In this document: positions 37,172 through 45,187 of the stretch, in pieces
Layout: every line of letters begins with the position of its first letter
Position numbering within the stretch: the first letter of the stretch is position 1
From: Bacteroidota bacterium
GTDB taxonomy: Bacteria > Bacteroidota > Rhodothermia > JANXDC01
Length of the DNA: 64,000 nucleotides
Assembly (NCBI GenBank): GCA_025059945.1
Contig: JANXDC010000003.1
Span: forward strand, 62,001-126,000
Direction of reading: 5' to 3'
Position numbers and translations under genes: made by a program
The notes under the pieces: model-generated
What the model was told of the DNA's origin: nothing
The model's input: the letters and a program-made list of their open reading frames with translations, nothing else
Databases searched by the model: none

Positions 37172-37525
37172 CTACCGCGGTTCGGACTTGCTTGAGGAGC
37201 CCCAGCGGGATAGGATCCCCCGTATGAGGGCGGAGGCCAGGGCCCCGGCGAAGCTGTTCAGAAACCCCCTACCCAGGGCGCGCCCCCAGCCCTCTGCTCT
37301 GGGTCCGGCGCGGCCGCCTAGACGGCGGGCTAGCCCGAAGCCCACCGCGCCCAAAAGCAACAGGCTGGCGATAGGCCAGCGACGGGCCCACCGGCGCCAA
37401 TCGAGGCTGTAGCGCAGCTCCTCGCTTAGCGCCTCCAGGGAGGCGGATACGTCCTCACGGGCGCGCGTTAGTTCTTGTTGCAGCGCCTGGCGGCGCAGCA
37501 TCAGCTGCGCTTCGATGGGGTCCAC
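37172..37525 (-). CDS. Small membrane protein downstream of YqjE-like gene
   Basis: The 117-residue product has an N-terminal helix with EAQLMLRRQALQQELTRAREDVSASLEAL, one or two membrane helices (ASLLLLGAVGFGLARRLG) and a C-terminal hydrophobic segment. I do not recognise a precise family, but location after YqjD- and YqjE-like genes suggests the third member of that small envelope cluster (YqjK-like position). A GTG start at 37525 follows AGGAGAGG and overlaps the previous gene by 71 bases; ATG 37501 is the alternative with less overlap. Confidence 0.62.
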   Translation of the reverse strand: MDPIEAQLMLRRQALQQELTRAREDVSASLEALSEELRYSLDWRRWARRWPIASLLLLGAVGFGLARRLGGRAGPRAEGWGRALGRGFLNSFAGALASALIRGILSRWGSSSKSEPR

Positions 37526-37910
37526 GAGAGTCCTCTCCTATCGTCTCCGCAAGCAGGGCGCGCAGGATGCCCCGGCGAACCGCCCGGCCGATCACGGAAA
37601 AGGCCAACCGACCCCCTAGCCCTCCTAGCAAAAGCAGCCCAGCTCCGACGAGCGCAAACCCCCAAGCGGCGTGCCCCAGTAGTCCCCCCAGCCACAAGGC
37701 CAAAGCCAAAAGCCCAAAGCTAAGCCCCAAGGCCAGGAGCCCAAGCAGCAGCAGCCAAGCCAATAGGCGTCCGATGAGCTCGGCCAGTTGCTCGGCCAGG
37801 TCCAACCGAAAGAGCTCAAGGCGGGCCTCCATCAGATCCACAAGATCGCGCACCAGCTCCTGCAGACGCAGCAGGACCCGCTCGAGCAGGGTCACCGGGG
37901 TTTCCATCAT
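37455..37910 (-). CDS. YqjE-like phage-holin-superfamily membrane protein
   Basis: The 151-residue product starts METPVTLLERVLLRLQELVRD, a helix rich in Leu/Glu, then has two strongly hydrophobic helices (LLAWLLLLGLLALGLSFGLLAL and FALVGAGLLLLGGLGG), and ends in a Pro/Ala-rich tail. This is the layout of the YqjE/holin-like (Actinobacterial holin) family. The start ATGATG overlaps the stop of the DUF883 gene by ATGA. Function unknown; such trios are common in envelope-stress contexts. Confidence 0.72.
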   Translation of the reverse strand: MMETPVTLLERVLLRLQELVRDLVDLMEARLELFRLDLAEQLAELIGRLLAWLLLLGLLALGLSFGLLALALWLGGLLGHAAWGFALVGAGLLLLGGLGGRLAFSVIGRAVRRGILRALLAETIGEDSRGPHRSAADAAPPGAATRTNARP

Positions 37911-38200
37911 CGACGTGGCCAAAGAAGTCCCACCAGAAAGCCCACCAACAGCGCCCCCAGCAGGGCGCGCTCGGGGTGCCGACGCACCCACATACGGCCC
38001 TGCTCGACCCATTGTTGAGCATGCCGATAGGCCTCCGAGGCCTCTAAATGCTTTACGGGTGCGTTCAGGGCCTCGCGCGCAGTCCGGAGGGCTTCCCGGC
38101 CTAGATCTGTAAGACGCTCCTTGAGCAGACGCAAGTCCTCCTCCAGAACGGCTAGTTCATCCGGAGCGTCTCGATCGGGGGCCTGTCTTGTGGGTTTCAT
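37907..38200 (-). CDS. DUF883 (YqjD/ElaB) ribosome- or membrane-associated protein
   Basis: The 97-residue protein has a long helix (ELAVLEEDLRLLKERLTDLGREALRTA) and ends with WVRRHPERALLGALLVGFLVGLLWPRR, the C-terminal membrane anchor with the RRHPE motif typical of YqjD/ElaB. In E. coli these proteins tether ribosomes to the inner membrane in stationary phase. An AAGGAGG site precedes the ATG. First gene of a three-gene unit. Confidence 0.85.
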   Translation of the reverse strand: MKPTRQAPDRDAPDELAVLEEDLRLLKERLTDLGREALRTAREALNAPVKHLEASEAYRHAQQWVEQGRMWVRRHPERALLGALLVGFLVGLLWPRR

Positions 38201-38301
38201 ACCTTGGGCCTCCTTGCCGATAAGCCAGCGTCAGGAACATACGGTTCCCCGCTCCTGAGGCGCAAGGCGTGCTGAGGCTTTTCCCCTGCGGCCAGATGAC
38301 G

Positions 38302-38309
38302 TACCTTTG
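38302..38309 (+). promoter_or_regulatory. Candidate Bacteroidota -7 element of the argE-like gene
   Basis: TACCTTTG is an exact TAnnTTTG element ending 8 bases before the ATG at 38318. The upstream -33 match is weak (TTTTC at 38279-38283, spacing near 19). No Shine-Dalgarno lies before the ATG, so the transcript would be almost leaderless. Confidence 0.45.
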
Positions 38310-38317
38310 CTCCTGCC

Positions 38318-39382
38318 ATGTACGATGTGTTGGCTGTGCATCAGGCCTTGGTACAGATCCCCTCTTTAAGCCATGAGGAGGGGCCGATAGCGGACTGGGT
38401 GGAGGATTTCTTGCGCCGACAGGGCTTGCCGACAGGGCGTATCGCCGACAACGTCTACGCCTGGCTTGGGGAGGATCCCTCAGACACGCTGCTCTTAAAC
38501 TCCCACCTGGACGTCGTGCCCCCCAGCGAGGGACATCCCTTTCCTCCTTTTGCAGCCGTTGTGCAAAATGGGGCCGTTTACGGCCGCGGCGCCGTGGACG
38601 CCAAGGCCAGCGTGGCGGCCATGATCGTCGCCTTGGCCGAATTGGCCTCAGAGGGCTATCGCCCGCCCGGACGCGTTATCGTGGCGCTGACGGCTTGCGA
38701 AGAACTGGGCGGCGGCTATAACGGCCTGGAGCAGATCCGTCCGGCGCTGGAACCTCTACACGCCGCCATAATCGGAGAGCCCACAAGCCTACAGCCGTGC
38801 GTGGCGCAAAAAGGCGTGCTGATTCTTACGCTTACGGCGCGGGGCCGAAGCGCGCACGCGGCGCGCGGGCATCTGGGCGAAAACGCCATCCTGAAGGCCG
38901 CGCAAGACATCCTGCGGCTGCAGGCGCTGCGCTTTGACCGAGAGGATCCTTTTTTGGGCTATCCGACCGTAGCGGTTACGACCATCTCGGGCGGCACGGC
39001 TCGCAACGTGATCCCCGAGCAATGCGTCTTTACGGTCGACATCCGCTCCACCCCCGCCTACGAGCACGAGGAGCTGGTGGCGCTGATTCAGGAGCAGGTC
39101 TCCTCGGAGGTCTCCGTATATAGCCAGCGCATCGTGCCCGTGCGCACTCCCCTTGAGGCGCGCATCGTGCGGGCCTGTCTGCGGGCGCTGCCCGGGGCGA
39201 AGCCCTTCGGGTCCCCTACGGCCTCGGATTGGGTTTTTCTGCGCGATCTGCCCGTGGTGAAGCTCGGCCCGGGTTCCAGCGAGCTTTCGCACACAGCCCA
39301 GGAGCATGTGCCGATCGCGGAGCTGCGGCGCGCCGTCGCCGTCTACAAGGCCATCATCCGAAGCTACTTTGAGCTGCCATGA
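38318..39382 (+). CDS. argE: M20 deacetylase, ArgE/DapE family
   Basis: The 354-residue metallopeptidase-family enzyme shows the metal ligands in LNSHLDVVPPS (His near 67) and GAVDAKASVAAM, the catalytic EELGG, and a dimerisation domain (ARGRSAHAARGHLGENAI). The overlap with argH (ATGA, 39379-39382) points to arginine synthesis, where ArgE removes the acetyl group from N-acetylornithine or, in some Bacteroidota, from acetyl-citrulline or succinyl analogues. Which acyl group is used here cannot be told. Confidence 0.85.
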   Translation: MYDVLAVHQALVQIPSLSHEEGPIADWVEDFLRRQGLPTGRIADNVYAWLGEDPSDTLLLNSHLDVVPPSEGHPFPPFAAVVQNGAVYGRGAVDAKASVAAMIVALAELASEGYRPPGRVIVALTACEELGGGYNGLEQIRPALEPLHAAIIGEPTSLQPCVAQKGVLILTLTARGRSAHAARGHLGENAILKAAQDILRLQALRFDREDPFLGYPTVAVTTISGGTARNVIPEQCVFTVDIRSTPAYEHEELVALIQEQVSSEVSVYSQRIVPVRTPLEARIVRACLRALPGAKPFGSPTASDWVFLRDLPVVKLGPGSSELSHTAQEHVPIAELRRAVAVYKAIIRSYFELP

Positions 39383-40698
39383 AGCTTCTCTGGGAAAAGG
39401 ACGTGCCGCCCGCCGAGTGGGTGCAGCGCTTTACGGTGGGCGAAGACCACCGGTGGGATACTTGGCTGTTGCCCTACGACATCGAGGGCACCCGGGCCCA
39501 CGCCTGGGCCCTTGAACAGATGGGGGTGCTCAGCGCCGAGGAGCGGGCCTCCATAGAGCGCGTGCTTGAGGAGCTGGCCCAACAGGCCATATCGGGGGCG
39601 CTGGTGGTGCGTCCTGAAGACGAGGATGCGCACACCGTCATCGAACGGGCTCTGGTAAAGGCCCTCGGGCCGGTGGGGGAGAAAATCCAGGCGGGCCGAT
39701 CCCGAAACGATCAGGTGCTGGTGGCGATTCGGCTCTTCGCGCGCGAACACCTAGTCCGGATCGGCCGGCTTCTGGTCTCGCTTATCGAACCGCTCCTCGA
39801 GTTAGGCGACAAGCACGCCGACTGGCTCATGCCCGGCTACACGCACCTGCAGCGGGCCATGCCCTCCACGTTAGGGCTGTGGGCGCTGGGGTATGCTGAG
39901 CTTTTGCTCGACGACCTAGAGGGGCTTCGGCAAGCCCACGACCGAATCAACAGCTCCCCGTGGGGCAGCGCAGCAGGTTATGGCGTGCCGTATCTGGCGA
40001 TGCCCCGAGACGCCGTGGCCGAGCGGCTGGGATTTCGGCGTGTGCCCGAGGCCGTCACCAGCGTTCAGCTGAGCCGGGGCAAGCTGGAGGCTTGGGTCGT
40101 GCACGCCTTGGTGCAGCTCGGGGCCACGCTCAATCGGCTCGCCTCGGACCTTGTGCTTTTCTCCAGCCAGGAGTTCGGTTTCGTGGAGCTGCCGGCCGCC
40201 TATACGACGGGCTCAAGCCTCATGCCGCAGAAACGCAACCCCGACGTCCTGGAACTGGTGCGCGCCTCCTATCATCGTCTTACGGCCGAGCTCAGCCTGC
40301 TGCTCAGCCTGCCCGCGAATCTGCCCTCCGGCTACCATCGGGACTTGCAGCTGACGAAAGAGGCGCTCCTGCGCGCCCTGCTTCTTGCGCCGGAGCTGCT
40401 GGAGGCCGTGCGCCGCACGCTCGAGGGGGCTCGTTTCCGTCGCGACCGGCTTGAGGCGGCCTGCACTCCGGAGCTCTTCGCCACAGCCGCCGCGTTGGAG
40501 CGGGTACGCGCTGGAGTGCCGTTCCGAACCGCCTACCGGGAAGTCGGCCGCGCTCTGGATACGCTGCGACGCCCCACAAAAGAGCAAGTCCTGGCCGCCT
40601 ATCAAGCGGCCGGCTATCCGGGACAGACCCGCTCAGATGGCCTGCGCAACCGGCTGATCGCACACCGCGATTGGCTAGGCTTTGGCCCTACAGCGTAG
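39379..40698 (+). CDS. argH: Argininosuccinate lyase
   Basis: The 439-residue enzyme splits argininosuccinate to arginine and fumarate, the last step of arginine synthesis. The signature GSSLMPQKRNPD (near 277) with the active serine loop is intact, as are AGRSRNDQVLVAIR (near 98) and the TGYTHLQRAMPST-like PGYTHLQRA segment. Its start overlaps the argE-like stop in ATGA. Confidence 0.96.
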   Translation: MKLLWEKDVPPAEWVQRFTVGEDHRWDTWLLPYDIEGTRAHAWALEQMGVLSAEERASIERVLEELAQQAISGALVVRPEDEDAHTVIERALVKALGPVGEKIQAGRSRNDQVLVAIRLFAREHLVRIGRLLVSLIEPLLELGDKHADWLMPGYTHLQRAMPSTLGLWALGYAELLLDDLEGLRQAHDRINSSPWGSAAGYGVPYLAMPRDAVAERLGFRRVPEAVTSVQLSRGKLEAWVVHALVQLGATLNRLASDLVLFSSQEFGFVELPAAYTTGSSLMPQKRNPDVLELVRASYHRLTAELSLLLSLPANLPSGYHRDLQLTKEALLRALLLAPELLEAVRRTLEGARFRRDRLEAACTPELFATAAALERVRAGVPFRTAYREVGRALDTLRRPTKEQVLAAYQAAGYPGQTRSDGLRNRLIAHRDWLGFGPTA

Positions 40699-40906
40699 AG
40701 GCCACGCCCAGTAAGAAAGAGGCGATCCCGAAGGCCAGCATAAGCAGGATCTGCTCCTTAAGCCCCAGGACCAGACCAGAAGCTCTCGGTCGATTTATCC
40801 GACCGCTTCTAGGCCAGTTGGCCCTCTGGGGGGGCAGCCCATCGGTCGTGCGTCTTGGCTGAGCCGGCTGCCCAGATAACATGTAAATCCGCACCATACC
40901 CTCCAC
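40688..40906 (-). CDS. Possible small membrane protein
   Basis: A 72-residue frame ends with one clear membrane helix (KEQILLMLAFGIASFLLGVASTL) after a basic Pro/Arg-rich linker. It overlaps the 3' end of argH by 11 bases, and no relative is recognised. The upstream 30 residues look random, so if real the start may be later. Weak call. Confidence 0.35.
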   Translation of the reverse strand: MEGMVRIYMLSGQPAQPRRTTDGLPPQRANWPRSGRINRPRASGLVLGLKEQILLMLAFGIASFLLGVASTL

Positions 40907-41001
40907 CGAACTTGGGAAGAGACTCCATCACCCCGGGACGTGTGCCCAACGTCCCAATTTCCGGCACCGCTCAAGCCCTGTTCCGATCCCGGAGTCGCCG
41001 C

Positions 41002-41034
41002 AAAAAACCCATCTGAGGCGTCCTCCGACGGGGT
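41002..41034 (-). terminator. Probable terminator after pfkA
   Basis: On the minus strand ACCCCGTC-GGAG-GACG, an imperfect outer ACCC/GGGT pair, is followed by six T (41007-41002). The stem is imperfect with a bulge. A separate perfect inverted repeat GTCTCA/TGAGAC at 41039-41053 sits between it and the stop. Confidence 0.5.
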
Positions 41035-41058
41035 CTTCGTCTCATATTGAGACCCATA

Positions 41059-42042
41059 TTAGGACAGCAGCTGCACCAGGCGGAGCAGGTCGTAGTCGAT
41101 CGTCTTCTTCTTAGACCAGGTGTTGCGCAAGGGCGTCAGATGGATCTCGTTGTTGACCACGCCCACCATGACGTTCGTATGGCCATCGAGGAGGGCCTCA
41201 ACAGCGGCTACGCCGAGCCGGGTGGCCAGTACTCGGTCTCGGGCCGTGGGACTGCCCCCGCGCTGGATGTGGCCCAAAACGGTCACGCGGAGCTCGTAAT
41301 GGGGAAAGACCGAGCGCAACTTCTCCGCCAGCTCCGGCGCGCCGCCCAACTCGTCACCCTCGGCCACAACCACGATGCTGCTGCGGCGTTGGTGCGCCAG
41401 GACCCGATGCAGGGACTCCTTGATCTCCTCCAGGTCCACGAAGGCCTCCGGCACCAGCACAAGCTCCGCCCCGCCCCCGATGGCGCAGGCCAAAGCGATG
41501 AAGCCCGAATCCCGACCCATAACCTCGATAAAAAAGAGCCGATCGTGCGCGTCGGCCGTGTCGCGGATCTTGTCGATGGCCTGTAGGGCCGTATTGACGG
41601 CCGTGTCGTAGCCGATCGTCTCGTCGGTGCCAAAAAGATCGTTGTCGATCGTGCCGGGACAGCCGACGATGGGGAATCCGTACTCCTCATGAAAGATCGA
41701 GGCCCCTCGGAAAGTGCCATCTCCGCCTATGGCGACCAAAGCATCGATCTGGGCGCGCCTGAGCTGTTCGGCCGCCCGAGCCCGACCTTCGGGGGTTTTG
41801 AATTCCTCGCTGCGAGCGGACTTCAGAATAGTGCCCCCAAGCTGGATAATGTTCGAGACACTTGTGCCGTCCATCTCCACAAAATCGCCCTCGATCATGC
41901 CGGCGTAGCCGCGCCGGATGCCGATGACCTCCAGGCCGTGTTGCAGCGCGGTTCGGACAACAGCCCGGATGCAGGCGTTCATGCCAGGGGCATCGCCTCC
42001 GCTGGTAAAAACCCCAATACAACGAATGGACTCCACCGCCAT
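41059..42042 (-). CDS. pfkA: ATP-dependent 6-phosphofructokinase
   Basis: The 327-residue enzyme phosphorylates fructose 6-phosphate in glycolysis. It shows FTSGGDAPGMNA (12-23), GGDGTFRGA (ATP-type rather than pyrophosphate-type because of the G after GGD), the catalytic PGTIDNDLFGTD, MGRDSGFIA and the late HIQRGGSPTARDR. It is monocistronic between a possible -7 element (TACCTTGG near 42103) and a hairpin terminator. Confidence 0.96.
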   Translation of the reverse strand: MAVESIRCIGVFTSGGDAPGMNACIRAVVRTALQHGLEVIGIRRGYAGMIEGDFVEMDGTSVSNIIQLGGTILKSARSEEFKTPEGRARAAEQLRRAQIDALVAIGGDGTFRGASIFHEEYGFPIVGCPGTIDNDLFGTDETIGYDTAVNTALQAIDKIRDTADAHDRLFFIEVMGRDSGFIALACAIGGGAELVLVPEAFVDLEEIKESLHRVLAHQRRSSIVVVAEGDELGGAPELAEKLRSVFPHYELRVTVLGHIQRGGSPTARDRVLATRLGVAAVEALLDGHTNVMVGVVNNEIHLTPLRNTWSKKKTIDYDLLRLVQLLS

Positions 42043-42129
42043 GGGTCGCTCAGCTAAAGGCCGATTTGATGCGGACCAACGCCCTCGCTAAGAACGAGCG
42101 GCGGCCCAAGGTACAACGGCCGACGGCCA

Positions 42130-44046
42130 TTATACCAGCTCCTCAGGGAACCGATGCCGAGGCCCTACGTGTCGGCGCAGGCAGGCCAGCAACTCCTCTT
42201 TGGAGATGGGCTTGATGAGCAGGGCGTTGAAGCCGCTCTGTAAAAACTTGATCTCTTCGGCCGCAGCCGCGTAGGCCGTTTGCGCGATGATGGGGATCTC
42301 CGCCCAGCCCGGCCGCTGCCGCAGCCGGCGCACCAACTCCACGCCATCCATTCCCTGCCCTAGGTAGATGTCCACCAGTAGCGCATCGACGTGGTGCTCT
42401 TCCAGCCAATCCAGAGCCTCCTCAGCCGAGCCGAGCACCTGCACGTCGAATTCCTCCCGCAGATAGTAGGCCAGGATCTGCCCGTTTTCCGGCGCATCTT
42501 CCACGACAAGCACCCGGGGCCGGCGCTCATGTCTTGCGGCTGCGGTGCGCTCTCGAAGGGGGATGAGGACCGTGAAGGTGGAGCCCTCCCCCTTTTTGCT
42601 CTGTACGGTGATCGTACCCCCCATCATGCGCACCAGCCGCATAGAGATGGCCAGCCCCAGCCCTGTGCCCTCGCGGGGCCGATTGGGGTCGGCGTGCTCC
42701 TGGAAAAACTCCCTAAAGAGCTTAGGCAGCGCCTGCTCCGAGATCCCGATTCCCGTATCCTGCACCTCGATAACAGCCTGCTGCTCAGCCCGATAGGAGC
42801 GCACCCGAACCCCCCCGCGCTCGGTAAAGCGGATGCCGTTGCCGATCAGGTTGACAAGCACCTGAGACAAGCGCACGGGGTCGGCCATGACGGTAAGAGC
42901 CGGATCGGCGTGTTCGCTGGTCAAGTAGAGGCTTTTTTCGTCGGCCAGCGCGCGCAATCCGGCGACAACCTCATCGATGAGCGCGGGCACTTCGACGGGC
43001 TCGTAGCGCAGCTCCATGCGCCCGGCCTCGATCTTGGAGAAATCCAGAATGTCGTTGAGCAAGTTGAGCAAGCGCCGGCCGTTGGAGCGGATGGCCTCCA
43101 AGAACTCAAGGAAATGCGCCGGCACCTCCGGCATGGCGCGCAGCTCGTCTCGCAGTAGCTCCGCAAAGCCCAAAATGGAGGCTAGAGGCGTGCGGATCTC
43201 ATGACTCATGTTCGCCAAAAAGGCGGACTTCATCCGGCTGGCCTCTTCGGCCTGTTCTCGGGCGCGTATGAGCACCTGCTCCGATAGCTTGCGCTCCGTT
43301 ATATCTACCACCATCCCATCGATCCGCAGTCCATCTTCAGAGGTGGCCACCCAACGGGCCTCATCCAGCACCCAACGAATCCCGCCGTCCGCATGCAAGA
43401 TCCGATGCTCCAGGCGCAATATCCGGCCCGGCTGAGGGTGATGCAAAAAGTCCTCCCAGGCCTTGCGCACGCTGGGCCGATCTTCTGGATGCGTGATCTC
43501 CAACCAAAGGGAGCTCCCGCGCTGAAAACGCTCTGGTTCGTAGCCGGTGATACGCGCGATGGCCGGAGAAAGCAGAAGGTAGCGCGCCCGAACATCGGGA
43601 TCCGGAAGGGCGCTATAGATGGCCGCGCTGAGGCTGGCAATGACCTCATAGAAGTGATGCGACGGGACCTCCGATTTAGGCCGAGCGCAGATAGCCACCC
43701 CTAGCCTTTGCCCGGAAAGCCCCCAGGGGAAGACGGTCACCGCCCAGCCTCGGCCGAGGCCTGCAAGCGTAAGCTCAACGCGCTCCCCCCGACGGGCCCG
43801 CACAAAGGCGCGCAGCAGACGCGTGCGCTCCAAAGGGGACATTCGGACCCAGATTTCGTCTGCGGAAAGCCCCCCAAGCAGGCTTCTCAGAGCGGGATTT
43901 TCGTAGGCTAGGTCCCCTTGAGGGCTCAGCACCAGCAGAGCATCCGGAAGCCCCTCTAGCACGAAGGGCGCCGCCTCCTCCCAGAGCAGTCCAGAGACCG
44001 GAGCGCGCCCCCCATGGCCTGCGCCGTTCGGCTGTATCTTCTCCAT
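42130..44046 (-). CDS. Hybrid sensor histidine kinase with receiver domain
   Basis: The 638-residue protein has two PAS-like sensing domains (about 28-120 and 130-255), a HisKA domain with H282 in NMSHEIRTPL, a HATPase domain (N box LVNLIGNGIRF near 400, DTGIGIS near 430, GTGLGLAIS near 460), and a C-terminal receiver (510-635; D559 in LLVDIYLGQ, K near 614). No transmembrane helix is seen, so it senses cytoplasmic signals. No partner regulator is adjacent. It is transcribed from a 368-base intergenic region holding a palindrome. Confidence 0.94.
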   Translation of the reverse strand: MEKIQPNGAGHGGRAPVSGLLWEEAAPFVLEGLPDALLVLSPQGDLAYENPALRSLLGGLSADEIWVRMSPLERTRLLRAFVRARRGERVELTLAGLGRGWAVTVFPWGLSGQRLGVAICARPKSEVPSHHFYEVIASLSAAIYSALPDPDVRARYLLLSPAIARITGYEPERFQRGSSLWLEITHPEDRPSVRKAWEDFLHHPQPGRILRLEHRILHADGGIRWVLDEARWVATSEDGLRIDGMVVDITERKLSEQVLIRAREQAEEASRMKSAFLANMSHEIRTPLASILGFAELLRDELRAMPEVPAHFLEFLEAIRSNGRRLLNLLNDILDFSKIEAGRMELRYEPVEVPALIDEVVAGLRALADEKSLYLTSEHADPALTVMADPVRLSQVLVNLIGNGIRFTERGGVRVRSYRAEQQAVIEVQDTGIGISEQALPKLFREFFQEHADPNRPREGTGLGLAISMRLVRMMGGTITVQSKKGEGSTFTVLIPLRERTAAARHERRPRVLVVEDAPENGQILAYYLREEFDVQVLGSAEEALDWLEEHHVDALLVDIYLGQGMDGVELVRRLRQRPGWAEIPIIAQTAYAAAAEEIKFLQSGFNALLIKPISKEELLACLRRHVGPRHRFPEELV

Positions 44047-44414
44047 AGCCGCCCTCTGCTCGGCTGTTGCCTAAGGCGGGCACGCAAAAAAATTGCCGAC
44101 GGATGCACAAGCGCGTTTTCGGGATATATCCCTTTCCTGCCAACACGATTTTACCTAGTCGGGCTACGAAAATGCCCTCTACGTGATCCAGAAACGTACC
44201 CTCCCTTTTCGAGCGAGGGCGCCTGCGGTGCGGCGCATCCCAGAGTTCAGCCGCAGGGGTCAGGCCCCGTGCCCCGGCTTTTTTGGCTATTTCGCAGGCA
44301 GGCTCCGCAAAGAGAGGGGCCGCTTTTCCCATAGGAATAGGCTCCCGAGGAGGCCCTTGGGGCTTTGCGTGCGCGGCCCTGAACGGTGCCGTCAAGATCA
44401 GATCGGGTGGGGTC
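44047..44414. other. Gene-free intergenic region before the hybrid kinase
   Basis: No convincing coding frame is seen between the SDR stop and the kinase start. It holds a perfect 12-base palindrome (GGGATATATCCC, 44121-44132), two T-rich runs near 44090 and 44278, and several GC-rich hairpins. I see no recognised RNA gene. Confidence 0.6.
44121..44132. promoter_or_regulatory. Perfect palindrome GGGATATATCCC, possible operator
   Basis: The palindrome lies about 75 bases upstream of the hybrid-kinase ATG, in an AT-richer stretch of the intergenic region. A TTGGCA lies 6 bases upstream on the minus strand, which would make the palindrome overlap a promoter spacer. Weak evidence. Confidence 0.35.
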
Positions 44415-45173
44415 TCAGCGCACGTAGGAGGCGCCGTTTACGTCGATCGTGGCCCCGGTGGCGTGCCGGGCCAGCCCAGAGGCCAGAAACGCCACCACGT
44501 AGCCGATGTCCTCGGGTTCGGCCATCTGCCCCAGGGGGATGTCGTGGGTGACGTAGTCCATGCCGTAGCGCTGGATGAAGGCCTCGGCCATGTCCGTGCG
44601 TACGAAGCCCGGGGCCACGACGAAGGCCGTGATGTTGTCGCGGCCGTACCCTCGGGCGATCGAGCGCGTAAGCGCGACCAAGCCGGCCTTGGAGGCGGCG
44701 TAGGCCAGATACTCTGGGGTGTCTCCTCGGAAAGCGGCCCGGCTGGCGATGTTGATGATCACGCCCCCGCCGCGGGTTCGAAAATGTGCGATCGCTTCCC
44801 GGCACAGATGGGCCGAGGCGAGCAGGTTTACGCGCAGCGTCTCCTCCCAGACGCGCCTCCAACGCTCCCAGTCCGCCTGCGGGCTGGCGGCCAGCGCCAC
44901 GCCGGCGTTGTTGACGAGCACGTCTATGCGCCCGCGCCAGCTTAAGGCCCGCCGCCATAGCCGAAGCGCGGCCTTTGGCTGAGCCAGGTCGGCCGAGACC
45001 AGGCGGACGCGCTCCGGGCCGATCTCGCGGGCCAGGGCTTGGGCCTGATCATGCGACCGTCCGTAATGCAGCACAAGTTCGGCTCCGGCGCGCGCCAGCA
45101 CGCGCGCAATGCCCGCTCCTATGCCGCGGGAGGCCCCTGTGACCAGCACAACCTTGCCGGACAGGTCGATCAT
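44415..45173 (-). CDS. SDR-family oxidoreductase, FabG-like
   Basis: The 252-residue classical SDR has the cofactor motif VTGASRGIGAGIA (12-24), NNAGVALAA, the Ser in IINIASRA, and Y-A-A-S-K as catalytic Tyr/Lys. It resembles 3-oxoacyl-ACP reductases, but the C-terminus ends GATIDVNGASYVR, as in many uncharacterised SDRs. The substrate is not known. It lies 14 bases after anmK and is the last gene in the ABC exporter/prfA operon. Confidence 0.85.
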   Translation of the reverse strand: MIDLSGKVVLVTGASRGIGAGIARVLARAGAELVLHYGRSHDQAQALAREIGPERVRLVSADLAQPKAALRLWRRALSWRGRIDVLVNNAGVALAASPQADWERWRRVWEETLRVNLLASAHLCREAIAHFRTRGGGVIINIASRAAFRGDTPEYLAYAASKAGLVALTRSIARGYGRDNITAFVVAPGFVRTDMAEAFIQRYGMDYVTHDIPLGQMAEPEDIGYVVAFLASGLARHATGATIDVNGASYVR

Positions 45174-45187
45174 ATCCCCTCCGCACT

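Noticed and set aside
43775-44395. A 206-codon frame covering the intergenic region upstream of the kinase
   Set aside because: Only its distal part lies in free sequence; the rest overlaps the kinase in another frame, and no family is recognised.
44330-44414. CACGCAAAGCC and GGGCCT on the minus strand, resembling part of a cyclic-di-GMP class I riboswitch
   Set aside because: The other conserved half (GGCAAACC with a GNRA-capped stem and the closing P1) is missing, and the next gene start is over 280 bases away.
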